Part shown: positions 48,896-59,066 of the stretch, piece by piece
How positions within the stretch are numbered: position 1 is the first letter of the stretch
Layout: every line of letters begins with the position of its first letter
Source of the DNA: Ehretia macrophylla
Taxonomy: Eukaryota; Streptophyta; Magnoliopsida; Boraginales; Ehretiaceae
DNA: 64,000 nt
Direction of reading: 5' to 3'
Assembly: GCA_037974665.1 (NCBI GenBank)
Contig: CM075783.1
Coordinates: forward strand, 20,182,762 to 20,246,761
Notes under the pieces: model-generated
Seen by the model: only the letters and a program-made list of their open reading frames with translations
Told to the model about the DNA's origin: nothing
The model's database searches: none
Made by a program: the position numbers and the translations under genes

Positions 48896-49568
48896 CAAAG
48901 AATCGGATTTCGCTACTTGTGTTTCCACATCATTAAAAAAAGAAAAGAAAGCGTACACACAAAGAGACAATAAAGTGGACGTTAGGAAAGAGAAATAAAG
49001 GGATGTGGTACGTATTATATATCATTTATACCTAATAACACGATGTCTATTTAATTGGACAATGCATTAGTCACATTGTAAGATTATTTATTTATTTATT
49101 TCATGATGTGGGAATGTAGTTGCATTGCCTGATTATTGATTAAGTCTAGTAAAGCCCGACCACAAACTGATAAAATCTTGGGTGCAACTATATATTTCAA
49201 TACATATACCAAGTTAGTTAAGTGTGTTAACTTAATATACATGCAAAAAGGACTCTGCTTCTTTTTATTGTCAGTAGGCTACCCCATTGGGGGCGCATTT
49301 GTTGTTAATATGAATACGACATGAGAAGTTTATTTCTCCCCTATAATCAATGTGTAGATTGTAATCCTCTTTCTTTTCCATCGTATTTGTCGATTTTTTT
49401 GTAATGTGTGTTGTTGTCTATGAAAGTTTACTCTCTTAGGCTTGAACAAAGAATCAGAAGAAAACATCTAATGTTGGCTGTTGAGAAATGTCTGAGCAAT
49501 TTAATTTCTGTCAACAAATCGTATGTTGATCATGTTAGGAAGCCGTGTTTATAATAATCTTATCATTA

Positions 49569-49865
49569 CTTCCTCCTCCGTCCCATAAAAATAGACATAT
49601 TATCATTTTTATATAGATTAGAATTGAAAATATAATCAATATAGTTAAAGTAATAAAGTTTATTTGATCTTTCCTAATATACATCTCCATTAGTATTAAC
49701 AACCTCAATTACAATTGATTAATGCTCTAATTGTTGACGAAGATGCACATTGAATAAGGGTGTTTTAAGAAACTAATAAATTAACTACCATTTCAAAAAT
49801 AAAGTAGTCTACAAATTGGGACAAGCAAAAAGAAAAGTGAGTCTATCTTTATGAGACAGATGGAG
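49569..49865. mobile_element. Stowaway-type MITE, 297 bp
   Basis: Ends CTTCCTCCTCCGTCCCATAA and its approximate complement ending GAGACAGATGGAG, flanked by TA on both sides (49567-49568 and 49866-49867). The CCTCCGTCCCA motif is the hallmark of Stowaway (Tc1/mariner) MITEs. No coding capacity. Confidence 0.85.
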
Positions 49866-49937
49866 TAATAAAATAAATACAATTTTTTTTCATCCTGTGT
49901 AACTAGACTATGTCACAGCATAAACAGAAAACCGGCC

Positions 49938-50036
49938 ACAAGGACTTTGGTCTAGTGGTATGTAACTCGCTATATATGTGAAAGATTGCGAGTTCGAGTC
50001 TCGCTAGTTTTGGAGTCCCTTAAAAAAAAAAAAAAC
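49938..50036 (+). mobile_element. tRNA-derived SINE-like copy with A-tail
   Basis: TGGTCTAGTGG (A-box-like) and GAGTTCGAGTCTC (B-box-like) are spaced as in a tRNA gene, followed by ~30 bases and a 13-base A-run. There is no acceptor-stem pairing, so it is not a functional tRNA gene. Related to the copy at 51296-51395. Target duplication not resolved. Confidence 0.7.
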
Positions 50037-50155
50037 CGTGTTTTATGTAAAGGCCATTTGAGGTATAATAAAAAGAAGCCCTTCATCATAAAACAACATT
50101 ATATACGTACATTCCTCTGGCATCGAATTCTAGCTTTTAAGTTAACGTTGATATC

Positions 50156-51204
50156 ATGGAATTTTCATCGCTTTGGTACCTCTCCTTTTGGTCCATCATC
50201 AATCAGGTATCTGTACTAATCTTATTTTTGGCTTCAAATAAGGCCGTCATCGTCACCCCACTTCTAGAGATGATTAGGGTTCTTATTATTGAGTTGCTTT
50301 CACCTATTCATGCAAGCTTTTCATCATTTTATGCCTTCTTTCTATGACCAATGATAGAGCCGGACATAATTACCAATCCAGATATTTCACTTGAGCTTCT
50401 TCGAGTCCTTGTAAAGCTTGGTCTGGTAATGATCGTATTAGAAAATCACTTCATTTGGTATCAGGTTTTCCGGCACCCTACTCAGTTCGACGTCGGACCC
50501 GCATTGCCAGCAATTCCAGGGATCCTCTATTTCTATTACTCCCTCTTCACACACTTTATAAAAAGTATAGAGATGGGAGACTTACTGACTGGATTTGTAG
50601 GCCCTTTCGTCGTGTACCCTTCTCATTCTCTTTGTTTTGCTTTATCTACAGTTTCTCTTTTCTCAATTGTATACTTGGCTTCTCGTCAAGGTCTATCTGA
50701 AGCTATGGAAATACCTTTTTTTTTGGCTTTTCCATTGTATTTTTCGTAAGTGCAGTGTACATTTGCCAGTTATATACTAAAGGAACCCGGTCATGTATAG
50801 GTGAAAACTCTAATGGAAAGATATTAATAATTCAAATCCCTTTAGTGTTGTTGGGTGGTCTTCTAGCTCACTACTCCATCCAAGAAAAGTCCGTTTCTCT
50901 TCTGTTGGTGCTCTCCTCAGGTGCCAGTTATTGCCTAGCTAACCGTGCCATGACACAACCCGCTACTGAGTTGGGAATTTTCAGTTTTTTTATTGGTGCT
51001 ATTTTGGATTGTGCACTAAGTCTTTATGGGCTCAGAAAATTCACCTGGATTGCCTTTGTTTATTGTGTTGTCCTTGGTCTCGTGCGATGGAAGTTGAAGT
51101 CGGTGACACTGCGTTATCCTCCGGACAGAACAACTATTCTGAGGAATTGGGTAAGTCTTGAAAATGAGATAATCTCGAGGGATGGGGGGATAGAATTATT
51201 TTAA
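50156..51204 (+). pseudogene. Near-full pseudogene of the membrane-protein family (short-tail subfamily)
   Basis: Begins MEFSSLWYLSFWSIINQVSV at a position equivalent to the intact gene and is colinear with its whole membrane domain. It ends shortly after the linker (TLRYPPDRTTILRNWVSLE) with no long Lys/Glu tail. There is one in-frame TGA at codon 64 (50345-50347) and one frame change near the nine-base T-run at 50716-50724. Otherwise the frames are open and well conserved, so the inactivation looks recent. Unlike the 42-kb copy, its downstream sequence retains only a stub of Lys/Glu codons near 51260-51290, interrupted by a SINE. Whether it is transcribed, or whether the stop differs between individuals, cannot be told from the sequence. 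Confidence 0.85.
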
Positions 51205-51295
51205 TTGTATCCCTTGTACATTAATTATATGCGGCTAAAGTTAAATCTGGAAAAGAAGGCAGTAAAGGAGGAAGAAAACAAAGACAAGCTGTCAA

Positions 51296-51395
51296 AGACC
51301 CTTTGATCTAGCGACATGATACTCGTAGTATTTGCGAGAGGTTGTAAGCTTGAGTCTCGCTAGCTCCCTTTGAATCAAAAAAAAAAAAAAAAGAA
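51296..51395 (+). mobile_element. tRNA-derived SINE-like copy with A-tail
   Basis: TTTGATCTAGCGACATG (A-box region), then GTAAGCTTGAGTCTCGCTAG (B-box region), then CCTTTGAATC and an A-rich tail. Over its B-box half it matches the copy at 49938. It interrupts the short Lys/Glu-coding stub of the 50-kb pseudogene: the 58-kb copy reads GACAAGCTTATTGAGAAG across the same point. Confidence 0.7.
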
Positions 51396-52826
51396 AAAAA
51401 AAAGCGTATTGAGAAGAACTAATGTAGCAAAAGATATGATGCTAGCTTTTGTGGTAGTTCAGTTTTATTATTTGTTCTGAGAGTGAAGGATCTAGAGCAT
51501 AATGATGTAAGTTTTGAAGCAAGAGTATAAAATAGTTATGATTTTGAAAGAGAAAGTAATTTTGTAATTACACGTTTATACATGCATTATATTCGCTGTT
51601 TTGAGTTCATATCTTTCAAATAAGCCTCCTTCGTTGAATACTAATGACATTAAACTTCATTGTAGTGCAAATAAATTACATATGCACTCAAAGGGCCTAT
51701 ATATAGTTTCTTCACAAACATCATATCTTTAATTCTTGTATTTCAACTTTTCTTATTTTTTATTGCTATTTTTATTTTTGGCCCCTTTTACCCAAGCATG
51801 TCTCTAACTTTAGGAACAATGCACTGGAGATTCAATAAGAAAGGAAAAGAAAAAGGTGGCCATTTATTTTTATTTTTTTTCTTTTGTCAAGAGAAACTTC
51901 CATTAATAAGACAACAATACAAACAAATCCAAGTCCAAAATTGATTGAACAGTTAACAGAAATAAATTCAAGCCCAAAAGTGACTGGATAGAAAATAGAT
52001 GAGCCATGGACAAGAGACAAACAAACAAAGCATAGGCTAACATCCAAACAAACCCTAATGCAAGACATACAACTACTGCATACATCGTAACGGCAAAGAC
52101 TCCCGTCGCGCAAGGGAACGAAAATTACTGGATCACCACGAGGAAACCACTCACCACGATCACCAAGACCAGACACACCACCAAAACGAATAAAGTAGAA
52201 CCACAGATGCAAGGAGCAAAATTAGATCGAGAAGAGGAGAGAGAGAGACAACAGAGGAAAAGACAACAATGGAAAAAAGAGTCACAGCTGAGAACCGAGC
52301 CCAAAGGGATGCCACGAGCTAGGCCCGGACATGGAAAAGCCCGATGGGGTTATCCCACAAGAGGAAAATTAGGTAGTTAAAAGAAGCGGTTTTATGGTGG
52401 CCATAATTTAAAAAAGTTGAAAAGGCCAACCAATTTGAATTTTGATGTTGTACACATGCAATGCTTAAAAATAAATCTCAATTGTACGTGCGAGTGCATG
52501 TTAAAAATAACAAATAATGTAATATATCCTTCTTTAATAGTTTAAAATTTTAGGTGAGGTGGTAACTTGATAATCTTCCTCATCAGACTTCAGGTTGGAA
52601 AAAATTCACTGTCCCCGAAGTCTACATATCGAAGCTTCACTAAAGACTCTGAGGCATTTTGTTAAAGCTAGAAAAATATAGAATTGTTTATGTTAAGAAT
52701 CATAGAGTTCTATACTAAAACCAATTGGTACTGAATCGCCTATTGTGGATATTGATATTGACTATTCTTGAAAACCGCCTAGGTGCAACCACTATAAAGT
52801 TTTTGGGCAAATAAAGCAGCTATAAG
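51396..52826. other. Conserved 3' block D (interrupted)
   Basis: 51400-51690 matches 25476-25760 and 59055-59290; 51740-51815 matches 23306-23396; and 52405-52460 (GGCCAACCAATTTGAATTT) matches 23431. It is interrupted by a 533-bp retroposon at 51863-52395. From about 52470 to the Copia element at 52827 no match or gene is seen. Confidence 0.6.
51863..52395 (-). mobile_element. Retroposon of unknown type, 533 bp, with 9-bp target duplication
   Basis: The 9-mer GGTGGCCAT lies directly on both sides (51854-51862 and 52396-52404), and block A lacks the insert. Read on the minus strand it ends in an A-rich tail (complement of TTTATTTTTATTTTTTTTC). Just before the tail, ATGGAAGTTTCTCTTGAC resembles the 3' end of plant LINEs. 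A 126-codon minus frame lacks any known LINE domain. It could be a severely 5'-truncated LINE, a long SINE or a LINE-mobilised transcript. Confidence 0.65.
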
Positions 52827-55800
52827 TGAAGGATTTGAAAATATTTTCGTTATATTCATCAATCAGTATAAAGTACATTATATAGGCAACATATGTGTGG
52901 ACTTGTATAAATCTACACAAATCTATCTAGATACTATACAGATAAAGATTACAACATAAACTTTTAAATTCAAACGCGGAATGCCTTATCACGCCCCCTA
53001 AAGCGAAACTGGATCACGCACAGTAAGCTTGCAACAAAGCATAGTGAAACGCTTAACGGAAAAACCTTTAGTCATGATGTCGGCCAACTGGTCAACAGTA
53101 GAAACAAATTTGACTTGAAGTTGATTAGAGGCAACTTTTTTCCGCACAAAATGAACATCAATTTCAATATGTTTGGTGCGTGCATGGTAAACATGATTAG
53201 CTGTCAAATATGTCGCGCCAATATTGTCACACCACAAAGTAGGTGTAGAGCCAAGAGAAACATGCAGTTCTGAAAGAAGGGACTGAAGCCAACACAATTC
53301 AGCTGTAGCAAACACGATAGCCCTATACTCGGCCTCAGTGCTGGAGTGAGCTGTAGTAGTTTGTTTCTTCGCTGATCAGGAAATAAGATTGGATCCAAGA
53401 AAAATACAATAGCCATGAGTACTTCTCTGATCATCTGGACACCCAGCCCAATCTGAATCAGAATAAACATGAAGAGCGAAGCCAAAAGAAGGGGTGAGGT
53501 GCAAACCGTATGCTATAGTGCCTTTAAGATACCTCAAAATTCGTTTAACCGCAGTCCAATGAAGTTTAGTTGGTTGATGCATGAACTGATACACCTTATT
53601 AACAGCCAAAGCTATATCAGGACGCGTGAGAGTTAGATACTGTAGAGTACCAACAATACTCTTGTAAAGAGTCGGGTCAGAGAACGGCTCACCCATATGA
53701 CGAGATAATTGTTGATTGGGAGCAATAGGTGAAGAAACAAACTTAGCACCATCAAGCTTAGCTCGGTCAAGCAATGCAGATATATATTTTTGTTGACTCA
53801 ATAATATCCCCTGGAACAATATGTAACCTGAACACCCAGAAAAAATTAGAGTTGCCCAAGATCCTTTAAGGCAAATTGACGATTGAGAACCACAGTAATA
53901 GACTCAATAGTTGATGAGCAACTGCCAGTAATGATGATATTATCGACATACACTAAAAGAAACACATGTACTGCACCGCAAACATATATAAATAACGAGG
54001 AGTCAGACTTGGTGGCAAGAAATCCAAGATGCAGTAGAAAAGTACTTAGCCGAGAAAACCAAGCTCGTGGAGCCTGGTTTAGACCATAAAGTGCGGTACG
54101 AAGTTTACACACGTGGTTAGGATACGATGGATGAACTAAACCTGTAGGTTGAGCCATGTACACATCTTCACGAAGATGGTCATGAAGAAACGCATTGTTT
54201 ACATCCAATTGCTCGTAAGGACCACCCTTTGGATACAGCTATAGAGAGAACAACTCGAATCGTCGTAGGCTTGCCAACTGAGCTGAATGTTTTTGAGTAA
54301 TCCAAGCCTTCTTCTTGACTATACCCCTTAGCAACCAACCGAACTTTATATCGCTCAATCGACCCATCAGATTTCGTCTTGACCCGAAAAACCCATTTAC
54401 ACCTAATCACATTAACACCAACAGGTTTTTGAACTAAATCCCAAGTAGCATTGTGCAACAAAGCATTGTATTCAGTTGTCATCGCATCCCTCCAGTGAGA
54501 AAACTTTTGTGCTTGAGAAAAAGAAGTTGGTTCGACTGGTGAATCAACTTGTGCATGTAAGACCACAAAGTCGGACCAATTCTTTGGCGTTAGCGTATTA
54601 TCTTTCGAGCGTGTGGTCATGGAATGAGAAGAAACAGATGGACCAGAAGCCAATGCAGACACAGACGCAGACGCAGACCTAGAAAAAGCGGATACAAACT
54701 CTGATAATGATGGGTGAAGAGATACTTGGTATGGGGAAGACACACGAGACTACTGGGACAGAGAATTCGAACTTGGAATATCAAAGGAAGGAACAGAGGA
54801 CAACGACACACTACTGGACGCGGGCAAATCTGGACGTGAGGATAAAGATCTAGTAGGTGAAAAGGAGAGTGAAGTTGGCTGTGGTGAGAAACGTAGGCCT
54901 ACAATACGAAAAGGTGCGGAGTGAAAGGCAGGCATAAGGTGAACAACTGGAGAGGATAGCCCATGTGATGGCGCAGGGCACACTGGAGAGTGAGGAATAG
55001 ACATGCGAGCTAGAGTGTTCGAGGGAAGCGGCGAAATTGGACAAGAGATATTGGACATTAGTAGAGTGGGGTCCGCGCTATGGTGAGGTAAAGAAGGTGT
55101 CAAAATATTCACAGATGTAGAACTTGGTAAAAGTTGATCTGGTATTGATGTAGAAAGTGATGAAGTAGGGGCCACCCGTGGGTTGACCATGGCATTGTTA
55201 GGTGAGGGAATAACATGAGAAACAGAAGGTGAAAGATTACTCAATGGCAAGGGATCCACACGATTTGATGTGTCTGGTAAGAGATTATATGGTAATGGAG
55301 TTTGAGCAACTGGGGGGAGGGGTCCACGGATAGAGAAAACACGCTGGAAAATGGAGATAGTTCAGACACATGTGCGCGTGTGGTTGTTGGCGCCACAGTA
55401 ACTTGTACTTGTGGGGCCACGGCATTTAATGGTGATTGAGAATATGGAATAATAGGAAAAACAGCACGTGGATGAGTGTGTACTTGAGTGGAATTTAGAG
55501 ATGAGGATAGCCGCGACGAGAGAGAAGTTTGCTTAGTACGCGACAGATCACGAAACGAAAAATCAGTTTCATCAAAAATCACATGTCTGGAGATATAGAC
55601 ACGATCGACATCTGGTGAATAGCATCTATAACCCTTGTGGTCATCACTATACCCCAGAAAAATGCAAAGAGCTGACTTGGGACTGAGTTTGTCCTGTTTA
55701 TAAGCACCCAAGTATAGAAAAAAGTGAGAACCAAAAACTCGAAGGAAAGAATAATCAGGTGGTTGATTATAGAGAAGGAGAAAATGAGATTTATTATTTA

Positions 55801-58213
55801 GGACCGGCATAGGGAGATGATTAATGAGAAAAACATAAGTAGAGAAAGCTTCAAGGCAAAATTTTTTAGGCATGAAAGATCGAAACATAAGAGTAGTGCC
55901 CATTTCAATGATATGTCTAATTTTACGTTCGGCAAGACCATTTTGTTCTGGTGTATGAGGACAACTAATACGAAATTGAATTCCATTTTGAGCAATAAAT
56001 TTAGCAAATTGTCCTTGTGTAAGCTCTCACATACCATCACATTGGAAATATTTAATGCGTGAAGTAAACATAGTTTCAACGAGAGATTTAAATTGAACAA
56101 AACAAGAAAAAGCATCACTTTTATTTTTGAGAGAATACAACCACGTGTAGCGACTATAGTCATCTACAAACAATACAAAATATTTAAAATCAAAACATGA
56201 GAGCACTGGGGCTGGACCCCAAATATCACAATGCACTATTGCTAAAGGAAACTAAGTTTTGTGACATGAAGAACTAAACGGTAGTCTATGACTTTTGCCC
56301 AACATACAGTAGTACAGACCTTTTTTATTTTAAGAAAATTAGAAAAATCTAAAAAATTCTGAGACAGCAAGGAAGACAGGACGCTCTTGGAAGGATGCCC
56401 AAGTCTTTCACGCCAGAGAGCAGTCGGCGTACAAGAAGCAGCAAAGTCAGAAGGAGGACTCGACGCAGGAACTGGAAGACTGTAAAGACTGGATTCAACG
56501 GGGCCTTGAAGGAGAGGAATCCCTATGCGGAGGTCCTTAACAACACATTTAGAATGAAAGAATTCAAGTGAGACTTGATTATCCCGAGTAAATTTTGAAA
56601 CAGATAGCAAATTGCGGGTAATATGAGGAACATGTAAGATATGCTGAAGAGAAAAGGAACGACGAGAAGAAGAGAATGAAGAATTACCAATATGATGAAT
56701 CGGAAGCGACTTACCATCACCAACAAAGACTTGATCAGATCCAGTGTACGGCTGAAGGTGCTGAATTAACGTAGAGTCATTAGTCATGTGGGAGGTGGCA
56801 CCAGAGTCAGGAATCCACGGTTGAGACGTAGAAGTGGGCAGAAGTGGAGGAAGAGGAGACTGTTGTTGATGGTAGTCGGCAAAGTGAGATTGAGAACTAG
56901 TATTGGTGGAAGGTGCATAACGATAGCGACAACGAGATACTGAATGACCGTGCTTTTGACGTATCTGACACTTGCCCCTGTACCCACCGGACTTGTTGGA
57001 TTGATTTTTGTTAGAATTGGTGGAGAGATGAGAACTACTAGTGGAGGTCTTGCTGGAAGAATTATTGAGGTGGGGCCGAGAAGAATTATTTGTTGCTATC
57101 ATGACTTGTCCAGAGTTAGCAGAGGTATGATTTTGAGAAAATAGAGCCGTAGTGGAGTGGTGCTCAGGAGATGAGATTTCATCAGAGTCAAGTAAAACGC
57201 GATGTTCATGAATGAGTAATTTCGCACGAAGCTGTGCAAATGAAGGAGAGTGCTCGAGGTTCTCAATAAAAGTAACAAAAGGCCTGTAGGATTTAGGGAG
57301 ACCTTCTAAAATGATGATAACCAAATCAGAATCAGATACTGGATGCCCAATAGCAGCAAGGGATGAAGATAAGAGACGAATCTCATGGAGATATTTAGAA
57401 ATTGTTAGAGAATTTTTTTTCATGTTGCGAAGTTGAGAGGGAAGAAGAGAGCGACAAGCAAGGGATTGGTGTTGGAAAGATTGCTCAAGAGACTTCCATA
57501 ACTCATGAGCACTGGTAAAGTCAAGGGCTTGATGAACGAAAGATTCAAAGAGAGTGGCTGTGAGACATGCTTTGACAAAGCTGTTATATTTTTGCCATTC
57601 AGCGGTAGAAATTGTAGAGGTAGATTGCGAGGTTGTGGACTGGGAAGATGTAGACTGGGAATCAGACTTGTCAGAAACTTTGGAAGGAGGAAGAACAATG
57701 CCATTAGCGTAGCCTAGCAAGTCATTGAACGTTAAAAAATCAACCATTTGAGTTTTCCAACTCAAATAGTTGGTGTTGTCCAACGTCAATGTCACGTAGG
57801 CCCTGACATTATAGGTGGGGAGGGAAAACATCGAGGAGGAAGCCATTAGAAAATGTGGAACAACAAGATGGGAGAAAAGCTGAAAGGAGTAGATGAAACA
57901 GATGTCACGTCACTGATTTGTCTGATACGTCTGTTGCTTTTTTTTTTCTTTTTTTTTTTTGTGCTACGGTATGAAATACTGAAGTAAAGGGCAGAAGCAT
58001 ATAGTGGGAATAAAAGGATCGAGACGCTAGTCTTAAACTTCTGATACCATGAAGGATTTGAGAATATTTTCATTATATTCATGAATCAGTATAAAGGACA
58101 TTATATAGGCAACGTATGTGTGGATTTGTATAAATCTACACAAAGCTATCTAGAAACAATACAGATAAAGATTACAACATAACTTTTAAATTCAAACGCG
58201 GAATGCCTTATCA
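52827..58213 (-). mobile_element. Ty1/Copia element (Ale/Retrofit-like) with short LTRs and target duplication
   Basis: Minus-strand element with short LTRs (52827-52991 and 58050-58213) and the target duplication ATAAG on both sides. The primer-binding site TGGTATCAGAAG adjoins the right LTR; the purine tract TTTAGGGGGCG adjoins the left. Parts in element order: gag about 57846-56900 with a zinc-knuckle-like region, protease with DSGATSHMT near 56810, integrase about 56460-55300, reverse transcriptase about 54640-53850, RNase H about 53800-53000. The first ~530 codons (gag, protease and beyond) are still open. Very short LTRs and gag sequence suggest the Ale/Retrofit lineage. A fossil with about half a dozen breaks. 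The LTRs differ at about ten positions by eye, so it is a few million years old or less. Confidence 0.92.
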
Positions 58214-58218
58214 ATAAG

Positions 58219-58615
58219 ACCTTATATCCTCCAAAGCCTACCGAATGGCAAGAAGTCACTAAGAAAGTTCCTTCAAAACCTCTTTTTACCTCAACATCCC
58301 AACCTCAGTTAGCACATCAAAATATCAATTTGAAGTATTGTGGAATGCCAATGAGAATGTTGAAGAAAAACCCGAAGCTCCCGTATTTTATCCCATGGTT
58401 GAATCCCTGCAAATTCTCAAGACCTCGAGCGGCCTGAAGCCCCTCAAATGGTTAACTCCACTGACTCTCATGTTTCCTTTTCCCATGACAAGGTTTTTTA
58501 ATCCCTTCTCAATCCTAAACTTCTTCCTTTATACCCAAAAAAGGCTCCCTCAAGTCCAAACATGGATTACCACGATCCAATCATGACCCCCCAAAATCCA
58601 AATCCAATACCCCCA
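58219..58615 (+). other. Fragment of unknown coding origin (LINE-like?)
   Basis: Codon-like sequence: 58243 onward reads WQEVTKKVPSKP in one frame, and 58338-58586 gives an 82-codon frame. The N-Q-x-F-E-V-L-like stretch near 58325 recalls the linker after the endonuclease-proximal region of plant LINE proteins, but the match is weak. It sits directly between the Copia target site and the family fragment at 58620. Confidence 0.3.
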
Positions 58616-58619
58616 ATCC

Positions 58620-59066
58620 AAATCTGTTTCTCTTCTGGTGCTGCTCTCCTCCTTTGCCGTTTATTGTCTAGCTAATCTCGCCATGACCCAACCTCGTACT
58701 GATTTCGGAATTTTCAACTTCACTATTGGTTCTATCATGGATTGTGCAATTGGTCTCTTTAGGCTTGGGAAATTCACTTGGATTGTCTTCGGTTGTTGTG
58801 TCTTCATATTCCTCTTGCAATAGAAGTTGAATACCGTGATACTACCTTATACTCCGGCACGAGCAAGTGAAATGAGCAACTGGTAAAGTCTAGAAGAGCA
58901 GTTAGCTAATGAGGAATTTTTGGGGGAGTTACATAAACTTTTCTATGTACAGGAAGGAGGAAACTAAGGGTTGATGAGTTGAGCTTGTTCTTAGGTCTCT
59001 CGTTATGCGAGGCAGGAAAGGAAGAAGAAAGTAAAGACAAGCTTATTGAGAAGAACTAATATTGTA
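58620..59066 (+). pseudogene. Partial pseudogene copy of the membrane-protein family (short-tail subfamily)
   Basis: Starts abruptly in membrane segment eight (SVSLLVLLSS, 58623) and is readable through AVYCLANLAMTQPRTDFGIF and CAIGLFRLGKFTWIVFGCC. It then has an in-frame stop at 58821-58823, where the other copies have Arg or Trp before KL. The linker is altered (LPYTPARASEMSNW) and a further stop follows. A Glu/Lys-coding stub near 59018-59060 ends at AAGAACTAA. Closest to the 50-kb copy. The N-terminal half is absent and unidentified sequence sits upstream. Non-functional. Confidence 0.8.

Larger units (their letters stand above)
48955..50155 (+). promoter_or_regulatory. Conserved 5' block of the 50-kb pseudogene (with insertions)
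   Basis: 48970-49080 (GTGGACGTTAGGAAAGAGAA, AACACGATGTCTATTTA) matches 1030-1110 and 14470-14540. 49290-49345 (AATATGAATACGACATGAGA) matches 14585 and 41320. The stretch just before the ATG (AAAAAGAAGCCCTTC, 50070-50084) matches 15052. A Stowaway MITE and a SINE have been inserted. An AT-rich TATAATAAA motif lies at 50064. Confidence 0.55.

Noticed and set aside
49945-50020. Possible tRNA gene
   Set aside because: A- and B-box-like motifs are present, but there is no acceptor stem and an A-tail follows, so a SINE is the better call.
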